The notes beneath the pieces were generated by a model. The model was not told where the DNA came from. It was given only the letters and a program-made list of their open reading frames with translations, and did not search any database. Positions 53,059-62,423 of a stretch of DNA of 64,000 nucleotides are shown here, piece after piece (positions within the stretch are counted from its first letter, which is position 1; the number at the start of each line of letters is the position of its first letter). The stretch is from an uncultured Bacteroidota bacterium (GTDB lineage: Bacteria; Bacteroidota; Bacteroidia; B-17B0; Aurantibacillaceae), in contig CALMVZ010000038.1 of NCBI GenBank assembly GCA_937873155.1, forward strand, positions 1 to 64,000, read 5' to 3'. A program made the position numbers and the translations under genes.

Positions 53059-54402
53059 ATGAAGCGCCAGAAAAGTATACAAGCAATCTTGACAGGTTTA
53101 ATGCTTTTATCGGGTTCACTTTCCTTTTCCCAGCGTGAAGTTATAGTTAAAAGGAGCATAATTGTTTCGGAAAAAAATCCTGAGTATTTCATTGAAAGAT
53201 GTGATTATAGTCTATTGATCCCTGCGAACCGTTTAGGAAAACAGCAAGTGTTGGAATATAAGTATTCCATTAAACCGGAAAGAGCATTAAAGACTGAAGC
53301 TGATGAGTATTATCTCAAATGGAAAGGGGTTAGTTTTGGTGAATTGAATCACGTGAGGCTTGATGTTGAAATGAAGATAAAGACCAGTATTTATGATCTG
53401 AAAACAGCAAAGAAACATCCGGTGATTGATAAGGCGGATATGGATACTTTATTTTTTTTAAAGGATGAGGAAAATTTCCGGTCAAACTCAAAAGCAATAT
53501 TAAAAGTATCGGATAGTCTCACCGGTAAAAGCAGGGAAGAAATTGTAAAGTCGGTGTTTAATTATGTGATAAATAATTTAGACTATCATATTTTTAGCGA
53601 GCAGGACAGAGGAGCTAAGAAGGCCTTAAAGGACCGTAGGGGTGATTGTACGGAATATTCTGAGTTAATGGTAACTCTGTGCCGCGCCCGGAAAATTCCG
53701 GCCAGGATTGTTAAGGGTTTGATACCACGAAGTAATGGCGATGTAGGGCATCATAATTGGGTCGAAGTTTATTTTCCTGAATATGGTTGGGTGGCATTTG
53801 ATCCGACATGGGCAGACCACATGAGTTCAAGCACAACTTTTTACTCAATGCAAAACGCTTATGTCCAATTGAGTTATAAGAGATTTGTAAAGTCCACTTA
53901 TTGCTCATGCAGTGAATCAGCTTTTCCGTTTACTTACGGATTAAAAGATTCGTGCGCGGTACTTTCGAAAGATATTAATGTCAAGTTCTTAAACATGATG
54001 AAATTTTATAATGCAGGTGAGCTGGACAAGGCGATCCCGTTATTGGATACATTGTTGATAGATGAGCCTGATAGTTACGCTTATTGGACATTTAAAGGAA
54101 TGATCTACTCGAGACAGGGAAATTATGAGAAAGGATTTGAAGCCATACAAAAGGCGATCGATTATTCAGAAACAACAACTCAGAAATTTTTGAGTTTGTA
54201 CGCCATGGCGAATTATTATGCGCTTAAAGATGATAAGGAAAATGCAATGAAATATTTGAAAGAATCGGTAGATCTCGGGTTTTCAAATTATTCACACATC
54301 ATAAATGACCCTGATCTTAAAAACATAAAAGACCATCCGTCGTTTATTGAACTGACCAATGAATTAAAGGATAAAAAGAGTAATGTAAAAAAGGGAAAAT
54401 AA
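53059..54402 (+). CDS. Transglutaminase-like protease/transferase with TPR
   Basis: 447 residues: signal peptide (~1-25), a beta-rich N-terminus, a transglutaminase-core domain with Cys197 (GDCTEYS), His232 (HHNWVEVYF) and Asp248 (FDPTW), and C-terminal TPR motifs (~315-430). It is exported; the role could be peptide cross-linking or proteolysis. It lies 13 bases after the OmpA protein and shares its operon. Confidence 0.9.
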   Translation: MKRQKSIQAILTGLMLLSGSLSFSQREVIVKRSIIVSEKNPEYFIERCDYSLLIPANRLGKQQVLEYKYSIKPERALKTEADEYYLKWKGVSFGELNHVRLDVEMKIKTSIYDLKTAKKHPVIDKADMDTLFFLKDEENFRSNSKAILKVSDSLTGKSREEIVKSVFNYVINNLDYHIFSEQDRGAKKALKDRRGDCTEYSELMVTLCRARKIPARIVKGLIPRSNGDVGHHNWVEVYFPEYGWVAFDPTWADHMSSSTTFYSMQNAYVQLSYKRFVKSTYCSCSESAFPFTYGLKDSCAVLSKDINVKFLNMMKFYNAGELDKAIPLLDTLLIDEPDSYAYWTFKGMIYSRQGNYEKGFEAIQKAIDYSETTTQKFLSLYAMANYYALKDDKENAMKYLKESVDLGFSNYSHIINDPDLKNIKDHPSFIELTNELKDKKSNVKKGK

Positions 54403-54421
54403 TATCCTTCGGGTTTAGTTT

Positions 54422-54452
54422 CTGTCTGACCGGGTCCTTAAGAGGACGACAG
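54422..54452. terminator. Nested hairpin between convergent genes
   Basis: CTGTC (54422-54426) pairs with GACAG (54448-54452), enclosing GTCCT (54434-54438) with AGGAC (54443-54447). It overlaps the last codons of the minus-strand receiver gene. There is no long T-run, so bidirectional termination is only likely. Confidence 0.35.
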
Positions 54453-54941
54453 GCTTAATTTATCAGCATCTACCGGATTAGAAGTTAAAACAAATTCGTG
54501 TCTGTTGGGTTTAAGCAGATCGCGCCGCCACTTTAAATGAAAGATCTTTTGGAGAATTTTCGTGCTTTCTTTTATGAATAAAGGTTTCGGAATAAACAAA
54601 CCGGCTCCGTTATTAAACGCTTCTTCTATATCTTTCAGGTAAGTGCAGGGAGAGAAAACTATTACCGGCACGGTCGAAAGTTTTTTCCTCAGCCGGATCC
54701 TCCTCAAACATGTAACCGCAGTTTCATACTCTAAATTGAAGGTAAGAAAGATAATATCCGGAAAAGCGCTTGCCTGTCCTAATGCGTTCATTAATTTTTC
54801 TTCACTGGTAAATGAATGAATTTTCGCATTGATACCCGCTTTTTTAAAACTTTCCCTCATAAAACTTCTGTACTCTGAACTCTCGTCCGCAATAAATACA
54901 ACTATTTGTTCTTTAATTGATGTCGTCAAATGCATTTCCAA
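54438..54941 (-). CDS. Degenerate response-regulator receiver protein (pseudo-receiver)
   Basis: 167 residues with the receiver fold order (VVFIADESSEYR, PDIIFLTFNLEYETAVTCLRRIR, TVPVIVFSPCT, AGLFIPKP). The phospho-accepting Asp after 'IIFL' is Thr, and the double-acid pocket is reduced to DES; the Lys of IPKP remains. Phosphorylation is therefore unlikely. No output domain follows; the tail is basic. A TATATTTA element (54972-54979, minus strand) lies ~30 bases upstream. It may be a constitutive adaptor. No histidine kinase is nearby. Confidence 0.85.
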   Translation of the reverse strand: MEMHLTTSIKEQIVVFIADESSEYRSFMRESFKKAGINAKIHSFTSEEKLMNALGQASAFPDIIFLTFNLEYETAVTCLRRIRLRKKLSTVPVIVFSPCTYLKDIEEAFNNGAGLFIPKPLFIKESTKILQKIFHLKWRRDLLKPNRHEFVLTSNPVDADKLSLSSS

Positions 54942-55148
54942 TACTATAGTCTTAATTTTTTTGCTAACATATAAATATATCAGGCAGGTATTATTACAAA
55001 AAAATATGCTAAATTATTTTAGATGAATTTTTATATAAAGATGTATTTTATGATAACCGAAGAGTAATGATCCTGTTTTATTAAGCTCATTTTAATTAAT
55101 ACAACGGGCAGCATATCTTTTTTCGTAATCAGCGTTTTATGCCACCGC

Positions 55149-55523
55149 TTAGTAGGGGGACCTGTAATACCCTACAACTATAGATACAATCAGAAAAATA
55201 AAAATTATCCAAAAGAAAACACCTATTGCGATCGCTGCACCTTTTTCATCATTTACTTCTTCTTTTTTTGAGATAGGTATCGGTGGAATTAAGGCGAAAA
55301 TAAGGAAGGAAAAAAATAGGGAAACTATAAATAACGGTATCCAGGCTATGCCCCATCCTACAGGCCCGAAAGGCGCGATCCAAAGCTGTCCTGTCCATGT
55401 CGCCAGGAAAATAATAAGAAAGAAAACCCATAAACCTCTCATGGGTCTTCTTGAAAACATAGAAAAGATCAGGACAATGAATAAGGTTATCAGAAACGCT
55501 GCCGGGATGATTGAATAATTCAT
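55149..55523 (-). CDS. Small four-helix membrane protein of unknown function
   Basis: 124 residues from ATG 55523. Helices lie near 5-22, 29-47, 53-77 and 98-118, joined by RRPMRGLW and a 'GPVGWGIAWIP' loop. A frame from 55607 would add 28 charged residues and is not preferred. I do not recognise a functional family. Nothing else is seen in 54942-55148 or 55524-55776 beyond AT-rich sequence. Confidence 0.7.
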   Translation of the reverse strand: MNYSIIPAAFLITLFIVLIFSMFSRRPMRGLWVFFLIIFLATWTGQLWIAPFGPVGWGIAWIPLFIVSLFFSFLIFALIPPIPISKKEEVNDEKGAAIAIGVFFWIIFIFLIVSIVVGYYRSPY

Positions 55524-55776
55524 GATCAAGAGTTTTTTTGACAAAATTCTTACCATTTCTTTCGTCAAGGTTGATCTAATCGGGAGAACGTAAATAAAAG
55601 TCGTCAAAACCCGGATAAAGGTCGCTAAAGTGTTTCTTGTTAATTTTCTGCCTTGTATTTAAAACGATTAAGAGAATAGTTAAACGGTTTTTTTTCCTGT
55701 TTAGCGAAACGCGTAAGAAAAACTTTAAATCAGAATTTCCTTTGTTATTGAGTTTAACCTATAAAAATTGGATCCC

Positions 55777-56220
55777 ATGACACAGCTTACAAAAAGAAAA
55801 AGAAACGGCAATTTATTTCCATCGTTTCGCAATGATTTTTTTAAGAACCGGTTTTTGGCTCCCGGATTCTTTGATCTTGATGAAGATTTTTTTGACAATG
55901 GTATCGGTACACCTCCGGCCAATATTGTTGAAACGAATAAGGAATTCAAACTAGATCTGTCTGTACCGGGCATGAAAAGAGACGATTTCAAAGTTGATGT
56001 TGAAAACGGCGTTTTAACCATCACCAGCGAAAAGGAGGAAGAAAAGAATGAAACAGAAAAGAATTATCGTCGCAGGGAGTTTTCGTATAGCAGTTTCATG
56101 CGCGCTTTTTCTCTTCCTGAAAAGATCAATGCAAAATATGATAATGGTATGCTGCAAATTACCATTCCTAAAAATGAAATGACCGTTTCGAAATCAAAAA
56201 AACAGATCACGGTCGGATAG
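55777..56220 (+). CDS. Small heat-shock protein, Hsp20/alpha-crystallin
   Basis: 147 residues from ATG 55777 (a TTG at 55768 adds three). The alpha-crystallin domain (~45-135) shows 'ANIVETNKEFKLDLSVPGMKRDDFKVDVENGVLTI' features, here given by VPGMKRDDF and the final MLQITIPK. It binds unfolding proteins without ATP. It is monocistronic, with a hairpin after the stop. Confidence 0.95.
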   Translation: MTQLTKRKRNGNLFPSFRNDFFKNRFLAPGFFDLDEDFFDNGIGTPPANIVETNKEFKLDLSVPGMKRDDFKVDVENGVLTITSEKEEEKNETEKNYRRREFSYSSFMRAFSLPEKINAKYDNGMLQITIPKNEMTVSKSKKQITVG

Positions 56221-56233
56221 AACTTTATAAAAG

Positions 56234-56259
56234 ACCGGAACTTGGAAGAGTTCCGGTTT
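56234..56259 (+). terminator. Hairpin terminator after hsp20
   Basis: A 9-bp perfect stem (ACCGGAACT at 56234-56242 with 56249-56257) and a 6-base loop begin 14 bases after the stop. The T-run is short (TTTA), so efficiency may be modest. Confidence 0.6.
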
Positions 56260-56368
56260 ATAGATCAGATTCCTATTGGAACACCCGGAAAGATGAAGTC
56301 GCTACAGATAGTTCGTCTCGATTCTGTGATTCAGGAACAAGGCTTGCCCCTAATCCTAAAAACTATCT

Positions 56369-56376
56369 TATATTTG
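56369..56376 (+). promoter_or_regulatory. -7 promoter element (TATATTTG) for the FAD oxidoreductase
   Basis: An exact TAnnTTTG match 39 bases before ATG 56415, with TTG (56344-56346) 22 bases upstream as a weak -33. It lies in the gap after the hsp20 hairpin. Confidence 0.5.
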
Positions 56377-56414
56377 TTTAAAGAGAAATTATCTCCCTTT
56401 CCCTTTAACACTTA

Positions 56415-58013
56415 ATGAAAAACCTGTACGCTTCAACACTTGCCAACGAGCGCTATGATGCTATTGTCATAGGTTCAGGCGTAGGCGGATTAACTGTTGG
56501 GGTGTGTATGGCTAAAAGCGGTAAAAAGGTCTTGGTACTCGAGAGGCATTATGTGCCCGGAGGTTTCTCACACAGTTTTAAACGCAAGAATTTCGGGTGG
56601 GATATCGGTGTTCATTATGTAGGACGTGTTGAAGATCCTAAATCTACATTAAGAAAAACTTTCGATTATGTTACGGACGGCAAATTGCAGTGGACAGGTA
56701 TGGGCGAGATCTATGATAAAGCTATTATCGACGGCGATGAATACCATTTTGTAATTGGGGTAGAGAACCAGATATTAAAGATGATATCTTATTTCCCGGA
56801 TGAAGCAAAAGCTATCCGTTCTTATTACGATCTGATCAACAGTACTGCTGACAATTCCACAACCTTCTTTTCCGAAAAAACCATGCCGCGATGGGTAAGC
56901 CGGATCTTCGGGAAACTAATGAGAAAAGGTTTTGAAAGCCAGTCACACCGTACTACCTACGACGTTATAAGAGAATTCACCTCCAATGAAAAATTGATCT
57001 CTGTGTTATGCGCACAATGCGGTAATTACGGATTGCCTCCCCGAAAAAGCAGTTTCGCTATTCATGCGATGGTAGTTCATCATTATTTGGATGGAGGAAG
57101 TTATCCTGTTGGCGGTGCTGCAAGTATACATCGGTATATGCTTGAGTGTTTAGAAAATAATAAGGGACAACTGGCCATTAAGGCAGGAGTAAAAAGAATT
57201 CTGCTCGAAAAAAATAAAGCGGTTGGTGTTGAGATGGAAAATGGTGATAAGCTTTATGCTAAAAAAATAATCAGCAACGCAGGTGTCCACAATACATTCA
57301 ATACTTTATTAAATGACGAAGAAGCAGGAAAAGAACTGTGTGTTTCATATAATAAAGTAAAGGCCTCTGTAGCACACGTGTGTTTGTATCTAGGGTTAGA
57401 TGCAAATGACAAAGTTTTGGATTTACCACGCCACAATTTTTGGATGTACGATAATTATGATTTCGACGGAACCTACTCTAAACATATTGATGGTGAAAGA
57501 AGCGATCTTCCTTTGGCATATATTTCTTTCCCATCCGCAAAAGATCCCGGATGGGCGACGAAATATCCCGGCACTTCAACCATCCAGGTAATGACGGTTT
57601 GTCCTTACGAATGGGTGACGCAGTGGGAAGAAACGCGCTGGCAAAAAAGAGGGGATGAGTATAATGTTTTCAAAGAAAAATACACAAGGCAATTGCTCGA
57701 AAAATTGTATAAAGTAGTTCCGCAGGTAAAAGGACATATTATCGCTTCCGAATTAAGTACGCCTTTATCCACCAAGCACTTCAGTAATTATGGTAAGGGT
57801 GAGATCTACGGGATGGAACACACGCCTTTCCGTTTCGGGTTAAAAAATTTACGTCCGGAAACGATGTACAAAAATTTATTTCTTACCGGGCAGGATATTG
57901 TAACGGTAGGAGTAGGAGGGGCATTATTCAGTGGAATTATAGCATCAACAAGAATTTTGAACCGTAATATGTTGTGGCGGATCAATAAGTTTCATCAGGC
58001 AAACCGCCACTAG
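56415..58013 (+). CDS. FAD-dependent oxidoreductase, phytoene desaturase/retinol saturase-like
   Basis: 532 residues. The dinucleotide-binding motif GSGVGGLTVG (~20-29) is followed by the acidic VLVLERH and the GGFSHSF and 'GVHYVGR' segments of the CrtI/retinol saturase family, and the C-terminal FAD contact 'TGQDIVTVGVGGALFSGI' region is present. It would oxidise or reduce a polyene lipid or carotenoid. No carotenoid genes are nearby, so the substrate is open. It overlaps the convergent terC by 4 bases. Confidence 0.88.
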   Translation: MKNLYASTLANERYDAIVIGSGVGGLTVGVCMAKSGKKVLVLERHYVPGGFSHSFKRKNFGWDIGVHYVGRVEDPKSTLRKTFDYVTDGKLQWTGMGEIYDKAIIDGDEYHFVIGVENQILKMISYFPDEAKAIRSYYDLINSTADNSTTFFSEKTMPRWVSRIFGKLMRKGFESQSHRTTYDVIREFTSNEKLISVLCAQCGNYGLPPRKSSFAIHAMVVHHYLDGGSYPVGGAASIHRYMLECLENNKGQLAIKAGVKRILLEKNKAVGVEMENGDKLYAKKIISNAGVHNTFNTLLNDEEAGKELCVSYNKVKASVAHVCLYLGLDANDKVLDLPRHNFWMYDNYDFDGTYSKHIDGERSDLPLAYISFPSAKDPGWATKYPGTSTIQVMTVCPYEWVTQWEETRWQKRGDEYNVFKEKYTRQLLEKLYKVVPQVKGHIIASELSTPLSTKHFSNYGKGEIYGMEHTPFRFGLKNLRPETMYKNLFLTGQDIVTVGVGGALFSGIIASTRILNRNMLWRINKFHQANRH

Positions 58014-58720
58014 AATTTCTTCCCTATTTTTTTTATCTGGATAAAATTCACGAAGAAAGCAAAAGCCATTGAGAAGTAGATGTAGCCTTTTGGAATTTTG
58101 AAATGCAAGCCTTCAGCAACTAACGACAACCCTATCATCATTAAAAAACAAAGTGCAAGTATCTTTAAAGAAGGATGCTTTAAAATAAAGCGGCTGATGG
58201 GTCCAGATGCGAGCAACATAACGCCTACAGCAACAATAACAGCAGTATACATGATCCATAATTCCTGTACCATACCAACCGCGGTGATGATCGAATCGAT
58301 AGAAAAGACAAGATCAAGAATAATGATCTCGCTTAATAATTTTTTGAAACTGCCATGGATCTTTTCGATCTTACTTTCGTCATTATGTTCTTCCTGTTCT
58401 GTTTTATAAAGTATTTCCTTTGTACTTTTGTATAACAGGAATAAACCTCCGGCAAGAAGGATCAGTCCTTTACCCGAAAAAGAAATATCAAATACAGTGA
58501 ACAACTCAGTATCCAGTTTAAGGATCCATGAAATTACGGTGAGTAAGAATAACCGGATCACCATGGCAAGACCAATTCCCCAATAACGGAGTCTGTCTCT
58601 TCTTTCGGCGGGTAATTTATCAGCCAGTATAGAAATAAAAATAATGTTGTCGATCCCTAAAATGACCTCCAGAGAGATCAGCGACAAAAGAGCGACTATA
58701 GCATCAACGGAAACTGACAT
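58010..58720 (-). CDS. TerC family membrane protein
   Basis: 236 residues with seven hydrophobic helices and the TerC signatures LEVILGIDNIIFIS (~17-30) and LDLVFSIDSIITAVG (~135-149), whose acidic residues lie in the membrane. Family members move metal ions (Mn export and exoenzyme metalation). It is the last gene of the minus-strand run beginning with the T9SS adhesin, 15 bases after the MBL gene. Confidence 0.93.
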   Translation of the reverse strand: MSVSVDAIVALLSLISLEVILGIDNIIFISILADKLPAERRDRLRYWGIGLAMVIRLFLLTVISWILKLDTELFTVFDISFSGKGLILLAGGLFLLYKSTKEILYKTEQEEHNDESKIEKIHGSFKKLLSEIIILDLVFSIDSIITAVGMVQELWIMYTAVIVAVGVMLLASGPISRFILKHPSLKILALCFLMMIGLSLVAEGLHFKIPKGYIYFSMAFAFFVNFIQIKKIGKKF

Positions 58721-58735
58721 TTGATAAAATTACGT

Positions 58736-59491
58736 TTAATATTCCGTATACCAATTTCTTAATCTCACTTCAATATTTTCGTTGGCAGTATTAACAATTT
58801 TTCTGAATTTCTCAATATCACTTAGCCCATCATGTCCGCGATAATGATAGGGATAAACTATTTTAGGTTTGAAATCAAGAACAGCAGAAGCAGCCTGGTC
58901 AATATCCATGGTGTAAGGGAGATTCATACACACAAAAGCAACGTCAATATTTTTTAGTGTGCGCATTTCAGGAATATCTTCTGTATCCCCTGAAATGTAG
59001 ATCATTTTCCCTCCGATATCCAATACATAGCCATTTCCACGTCCTCTGGGATGACGCGAATCCGAAGTTTCAGGTAAATTATACATAGGGACCGAAGAAA
59101 TTGAAATTCCCTTTTCAAGTTTAGTTACGCCATTGTCTAAAACAATGATCTTACTTTTTATATCGGGAGGTAATTTATCTGCAACCGCTTTTGGAACAAT
59201 AAACGTTACGTTAGTTGTTACGATAGATTTTAATGTTTCGGTATTCAAATGATCCTGGTGGATGTCAGTTATAAGAACCAGGTCCGGTGCGGCAAGACCA
59301 ACGTAAGCTTTAGTTCCTCCGTAAGGATCAATATAGATCGTTTTATTATTCCATGTAAGAACAAGTGCGCCGTGAAAGACAGGCTGAATTGTTATTGGTC
59401 CGTCAGCGGCTTCTATCTGATCGGTTGCAGGGCGTTGTGCAAACAAAATGTTGGTTAAAAAGATCAGAAGAAAAATCCGGATATATTTCAT
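58736..59491 (-). CDS. Exported MBL-fold metallo-hydrolase
   Basis: 251 residues: signal peptide (to ~18, LFAQ), then a metallo-beta-lactamase fold with ITDIHQDHLN (the HxHxDH motif has Asp in the first His position), GNGYVLDIGGKMIYISGDTED and YPYHYRG. It is similar to UlaG-type/MBL hydrolases of unknown substrate. The changed first ligand is worth noting, although Asp there occurs in this subfamily. It is the fourth gene of the operon and is followed by terC, a metal-transport protein. Confidence 0.88.
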   Translation of the reverse strand: MKYIRIFLLIFLTNILFAQRPATDQIEAADGPITIQPVFHGALVLTWNNKTIYIDPYGGTKAYVGLAAPDLVLITDIHQDHLNTETLKSIVTTNVTFIVPKAVADKLPPDIKSKIIVLDNGVTKLEKGISISSVPMYNLPETSDSRHPRGRGNGYVLDIGGKMIYISGDTEDIPEMRTLKNIDVAFVCMNLPYTMDIDQAASAVLDFKPKIVYPYHYRGHDGLSDIEKFRKIVNTANENIEVRLRNWYTEY

Positions 59492-59505
59492 GCATTAAAG
59501 TTAGA

Positions 59506-61452
59506 TTATTTTTTAATAATAATAAATTCAGTCCTCCTGTTCTTTTGATGTTCATCTTCAGTACAATCAGAAACAACTTTGCCTTCGCATGCGCAGCCTG
59601 CAATCAATTTACTCTCCCCATAACCTTTACCATAGATCCGATCGGGATTTGTGATCCTTTTCCTGATATAATTAGCTGAAGCTTTAGCTCTGTGATTTGA
59701 CAGGATCTGGTTGTACAATTTAGTATGCCTGCAATCCGTATGGGAACCTAATTCAATTACCATATCAGGATGATCGTTCATGATCTTTACGATCTTATCA
59801 AGTTCTGTTTGTGCATCCGGACGAATGTCATATTTATCAAGATCAAAAAAGATCGGGTTAAGTCCCGGAATAGAGGCAAGATCATTTCCTGCTTCAATTT
59901 TCTTTTCAATGATCTCTTCTTCGGTCAGTAATGTTACATCCGCTTTTACCACGAATTCTGACCCGTAAGTACTCGCTGTGTTGGTTCCTTCTGAATATTT
60001 TTCTTTTTTACCGGTTAATTTGAAGTTTTTATCCGCATCAACTAAAAAAACATAAGAACCGTTTGCTTTGGTAGTAAAGGTGTCGAGTACATTTCCTGCA
60101 TCATCTTTTAAAGTGACAAATGTGTTTGGCAGAATGTTCATGTCTTTATCTTTCGCAACCCCAATTATTTTCTTGCCAAGGTTCATTTTCGAAATATCCA
60201 CAAAATAAATATCGTCATCCCCGCAGCCGCCTTCACGGTTCGAAGAGAAGTAACCTTTAGTAATACTGTCATTAGCAATGATCGAGAAATCATCGTATTG
60301 TGTATTCAATGGAAAGCCGGCATTTAAAACGGGACCGCATTCGCGTTCAGTTAAGGCGCAGGTAAAAATATCGAGGCCACCCAAACCGTAATGACCATTG
60401 GAAGTAAAGAATAAAATACTATTGGTACTCTCAAAGAACGGGAACATGTCATCACCTTCAGTGTTTATTTTATTTCCCATATTCTCTGGTTTGCCCCAAT
60501 TACCTTTTTCATCTTTTTTGATCCTGTAAATATCTGCTTTCCCCAAACCGCCGGGCATGTCACTTGAAAAATACATGGTGTTACCATCAGGAGTAAGGCA
60601 AGGATGTCCGACAGAATAATCTTTATTATTTAAAAAGAAAGGTTCGTTCTTTGTCCATTTCCCGTCCTTGAATGATGAGAAGAAGATCTGGAGTTTAACG
60701 TATTTATCTTTTCTTGTCAGATCCTGGTTGTTACAGGTAAATGCCATGAAAGTTCCGTCTTTATTGAAACTGGCTGTACCGTCGTGCATCTTGCTGTTTA
60801 AATTTTTATCAAATACGGAAGGAGTTTTTAACTGGTCTCCATCAATATCAGAAACATACATATCCAGGAAAGGTTTTCCGTTCCAATTGTAATTTTTCGG
60901 ATTCGATTTATCTGTTCTGCTGGATGCAAAAACAATTCTATCCTTATAAAAGCTCGGAGCAAAATCCCCATCTTCTGTGTTGGCGTAAAGATTTGTGATC
61001 TTGTATTTACCTGTTTCTTTTAAAAGTTCTTTTATCTTCGCTTTGTTGGTCATGTAACTTTTGCCCCTGATATCATCCGGTTTCAGGTCGTGGAATGTTT
61101 CCATCCATTTATCCGCTTCATCATACTTACCATTGCTTTTCAGGATCATTGCGTAATTGTAGTAATCTTCAGGCGTAAGATGCTCTGTTGATCTCAGTAA
61201 TTCAGAATAAGCTGTTTCAGCTTCTTTATTCTTCTCGAGGTTGCGGTAACATAAAGCGAGTTCACGCTGCCCCGCCGGTGTTAATTGTTTTGCCTGCGAA
61301 TAAGCTTCCGCGGCTTTATCGAACGAGTAAACGAAAGCATATTTATCACCTTCTTTTTCTTTTCTCGATTTTTCCTGTGCAATACCGCTCATCCCGATCA
61401 GTAAGGAAAGGATAGCGATCCCTGTCTTTTTAATTTTTAGTAGTTGTAGCAT
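59506..61452 (-). CDS. TPR-PD40-OmpA envelope protein of T9SS triad 2
   Basis: 648 residues: signal peptide (to ~25), TPR-like repeats (~30-140), a PD40 propeller (~150-430, 'MYFSSDMPGGLGKADIYRI'), a carboxypeptidase-regulatory-like domain (~440-520) and an OmpA domain (~535-648) with IFFDLDKYDIRPDA and GSHTDCRHTKLYN..LSNHRAKA. It anchors the adhesin/PorP complex to the wall. It is third in the operon, 18 bases after porP/sprF. Confidence 0.93.
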   Translation of the reverse strand: MLQLLKIKKTGIAILSLLIGMSGIAQEKSRKEKEGDKYAFVYSFDKAAEAYSQAKQLTPAGQRELALCYRNLEKNKEAETAYSELLRSTEHLTPEDYYNYAMILKSNGKYDEADKWMETFHDLKPDDIRGKSYMTNKAKIKELLKETGKYKITNLYANTEDGDFAPSFYKDRIVFASSRTDKSNPKNYNWNGKPFLDMYVSDIDGDQLKTPSVFDKNLNSKMHDGTASFNKDGTFMAFTCNNQDLTRKDKYVKLQIFFSSFKDGKWTKNEPFFLNNKDYSVGHPCLTPDGNTMYFSSDMPGGLGKADIYRIKKDEKGNWGKPENMGNKINTEGDDMFPFFESTNSILFFTSNGHYGLGGLDIFTCALTERECGPVLNAGFPLNTQYDDFSIIANDSITKGYFSSNREGGCGDDDIYFVDISKMNLGKKIIGVAKDKDMNILPNTFVTLKDDAGNVLDTFTTKANGSYVFLVDADKNFKLTGKKEKYSEGTNTASTYGSEFVVKADVTLLTEEEIIEKKIEAGNDLASIPGLNPIFFDLDKYDIRPDAQTELDKIVKIMNDHPDMVIELGSHTDCRHTKLYNQILSNHRAKASANYIRKRITNPDRIYGKGYGESKLIAGCACEGKVVSDCTEDEHQKNRRTEFIIIKK

Positions 61453-61470
61453 GTTAAAAATAGTTGAATT

Positions 61471-62412
61471 TTAAAAATGGCGCGGTGAATGTATCTGTTT
61501 CATTTCTCCCGGCAAGAAGTCATAACGTAAAACTATTTCATGGCTTCCGTTGTTATATCTTGATGTCTTTAAACCATACGACCAATCGTAAGAGTAGCCT
61601 AAGAATAATTGCGGTGTTATGTTGAACCCGATCAAAGCCCCGAAGGAATCACCTGTCCTGTAATTCGCACCGAGTGATAATTTATTAGCGTAAACCAATT
61701 GCGCAGTAAGGTCAGCTTCGATAGGCGCTGCAGGAGTTAATTTAACGAGAGTAGTAGGCTTTAAGGCTAAGTTGTTTGAGATATTCAGAACAGTTCCGGC
61801 AATTACAAAATAATGTCTTTGTTCTTGTCCCGCTAAAACGGTTCCGTCATTCAGTTTTATATCTGAGAATTTATTCTGGAAAATATAAGGAACTGAAGCA
61901 CCTAAATAAAAACGTTCTCTCGAATAATAGACCCCGAATCCGCAATTTGGGTTTGTTTTATTTACAATGTTATTAGTGAAGGCAGGATCACTTTCCTGTT
62001 CTAGATCCAATGAACTTAATCTTGCTTGTGTTACTCTCACTCCGGCACTCAAACCAAAAGCTAATCGTGATTTGGAATTTATGCGCAACCTGTAAGCAAA
62101 ATCACCAAATACAGAGGTGTTATTGATCGGGCCGATTCTGTCGTTCAGTGCATACATTCCGATAGCGAGTTTATTGTTTCTCAGCGGTGTGTGAAAGGTC
62201 ATGGTCTCAGTTTGTGGAGCACCTTTAAAACTTACCCATTGTGAACGGTGAAGTGCTGTGACCGTTAAAGCATCCCTGCTTCCTGCATAAGCGGGATTAA
62301 CAACCAATGTGTTGTACATATAATGTGTGTACATAGGATCCTGTTGTGCTTGCAGGCTCAAACTTCCTAATGTAAAACTGATCCCCAGTAATTTTTTATA
62401 AACGTTTTGCAT
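61471..62412 (-). CDS. PorP/SprF family outer-membrane protein of T9SS triad 2
   Basis: 313 residues: signal peptide (to ~22, LQAQ), the hallmark QQDPMYTHYMYNTLVVNPAY, then a barrel pattern ending 'GYSYDWSYGLKTSRYNNGSHEIVLRYDF'-like strands (core SYDWSYGLKT). It holds the upstream-encoded type B cargo at the surface. It is 11 bases after the adhesin. Confidence 0.93.
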   Translation of the reverse strand: MQNVYKKLLGISFTLGSLSLQAQQDPMYTHYMYNTLVVNPAYAGSRDALTVTALHRSQWVSFKGAPQTETMTFHTPLRNNKLAIGMYALNDRIGPINNTSVFGDFAYRLRINSKSRLAFGLSAGVRVTQARLSSLDLEQESDPAFTNNIVNKTNPNCGFGVYYSRERFYLGASVPYIFQNKFSDIKLNDGTVLAGQEQRHYFVIAGTVLNISNNLALKPTTLVKLTPAAPIEADLTAQLVYANKLSLGANYRTGDSFGALIGFNITPQLFLGYSYDWSYGLKTSRYNNGSHEIVLRYDFLPGEMKQIHSPRHF

Positions 62413-62423
62413 GATCTCTTTTT

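Noticed and set aside
55524-55607. N-terminal extension of the small membrane protein from 55607
   Set aside because: The added 28 residues are charged and precede a normal membrane-protein start (MNYSIIPAAFL).
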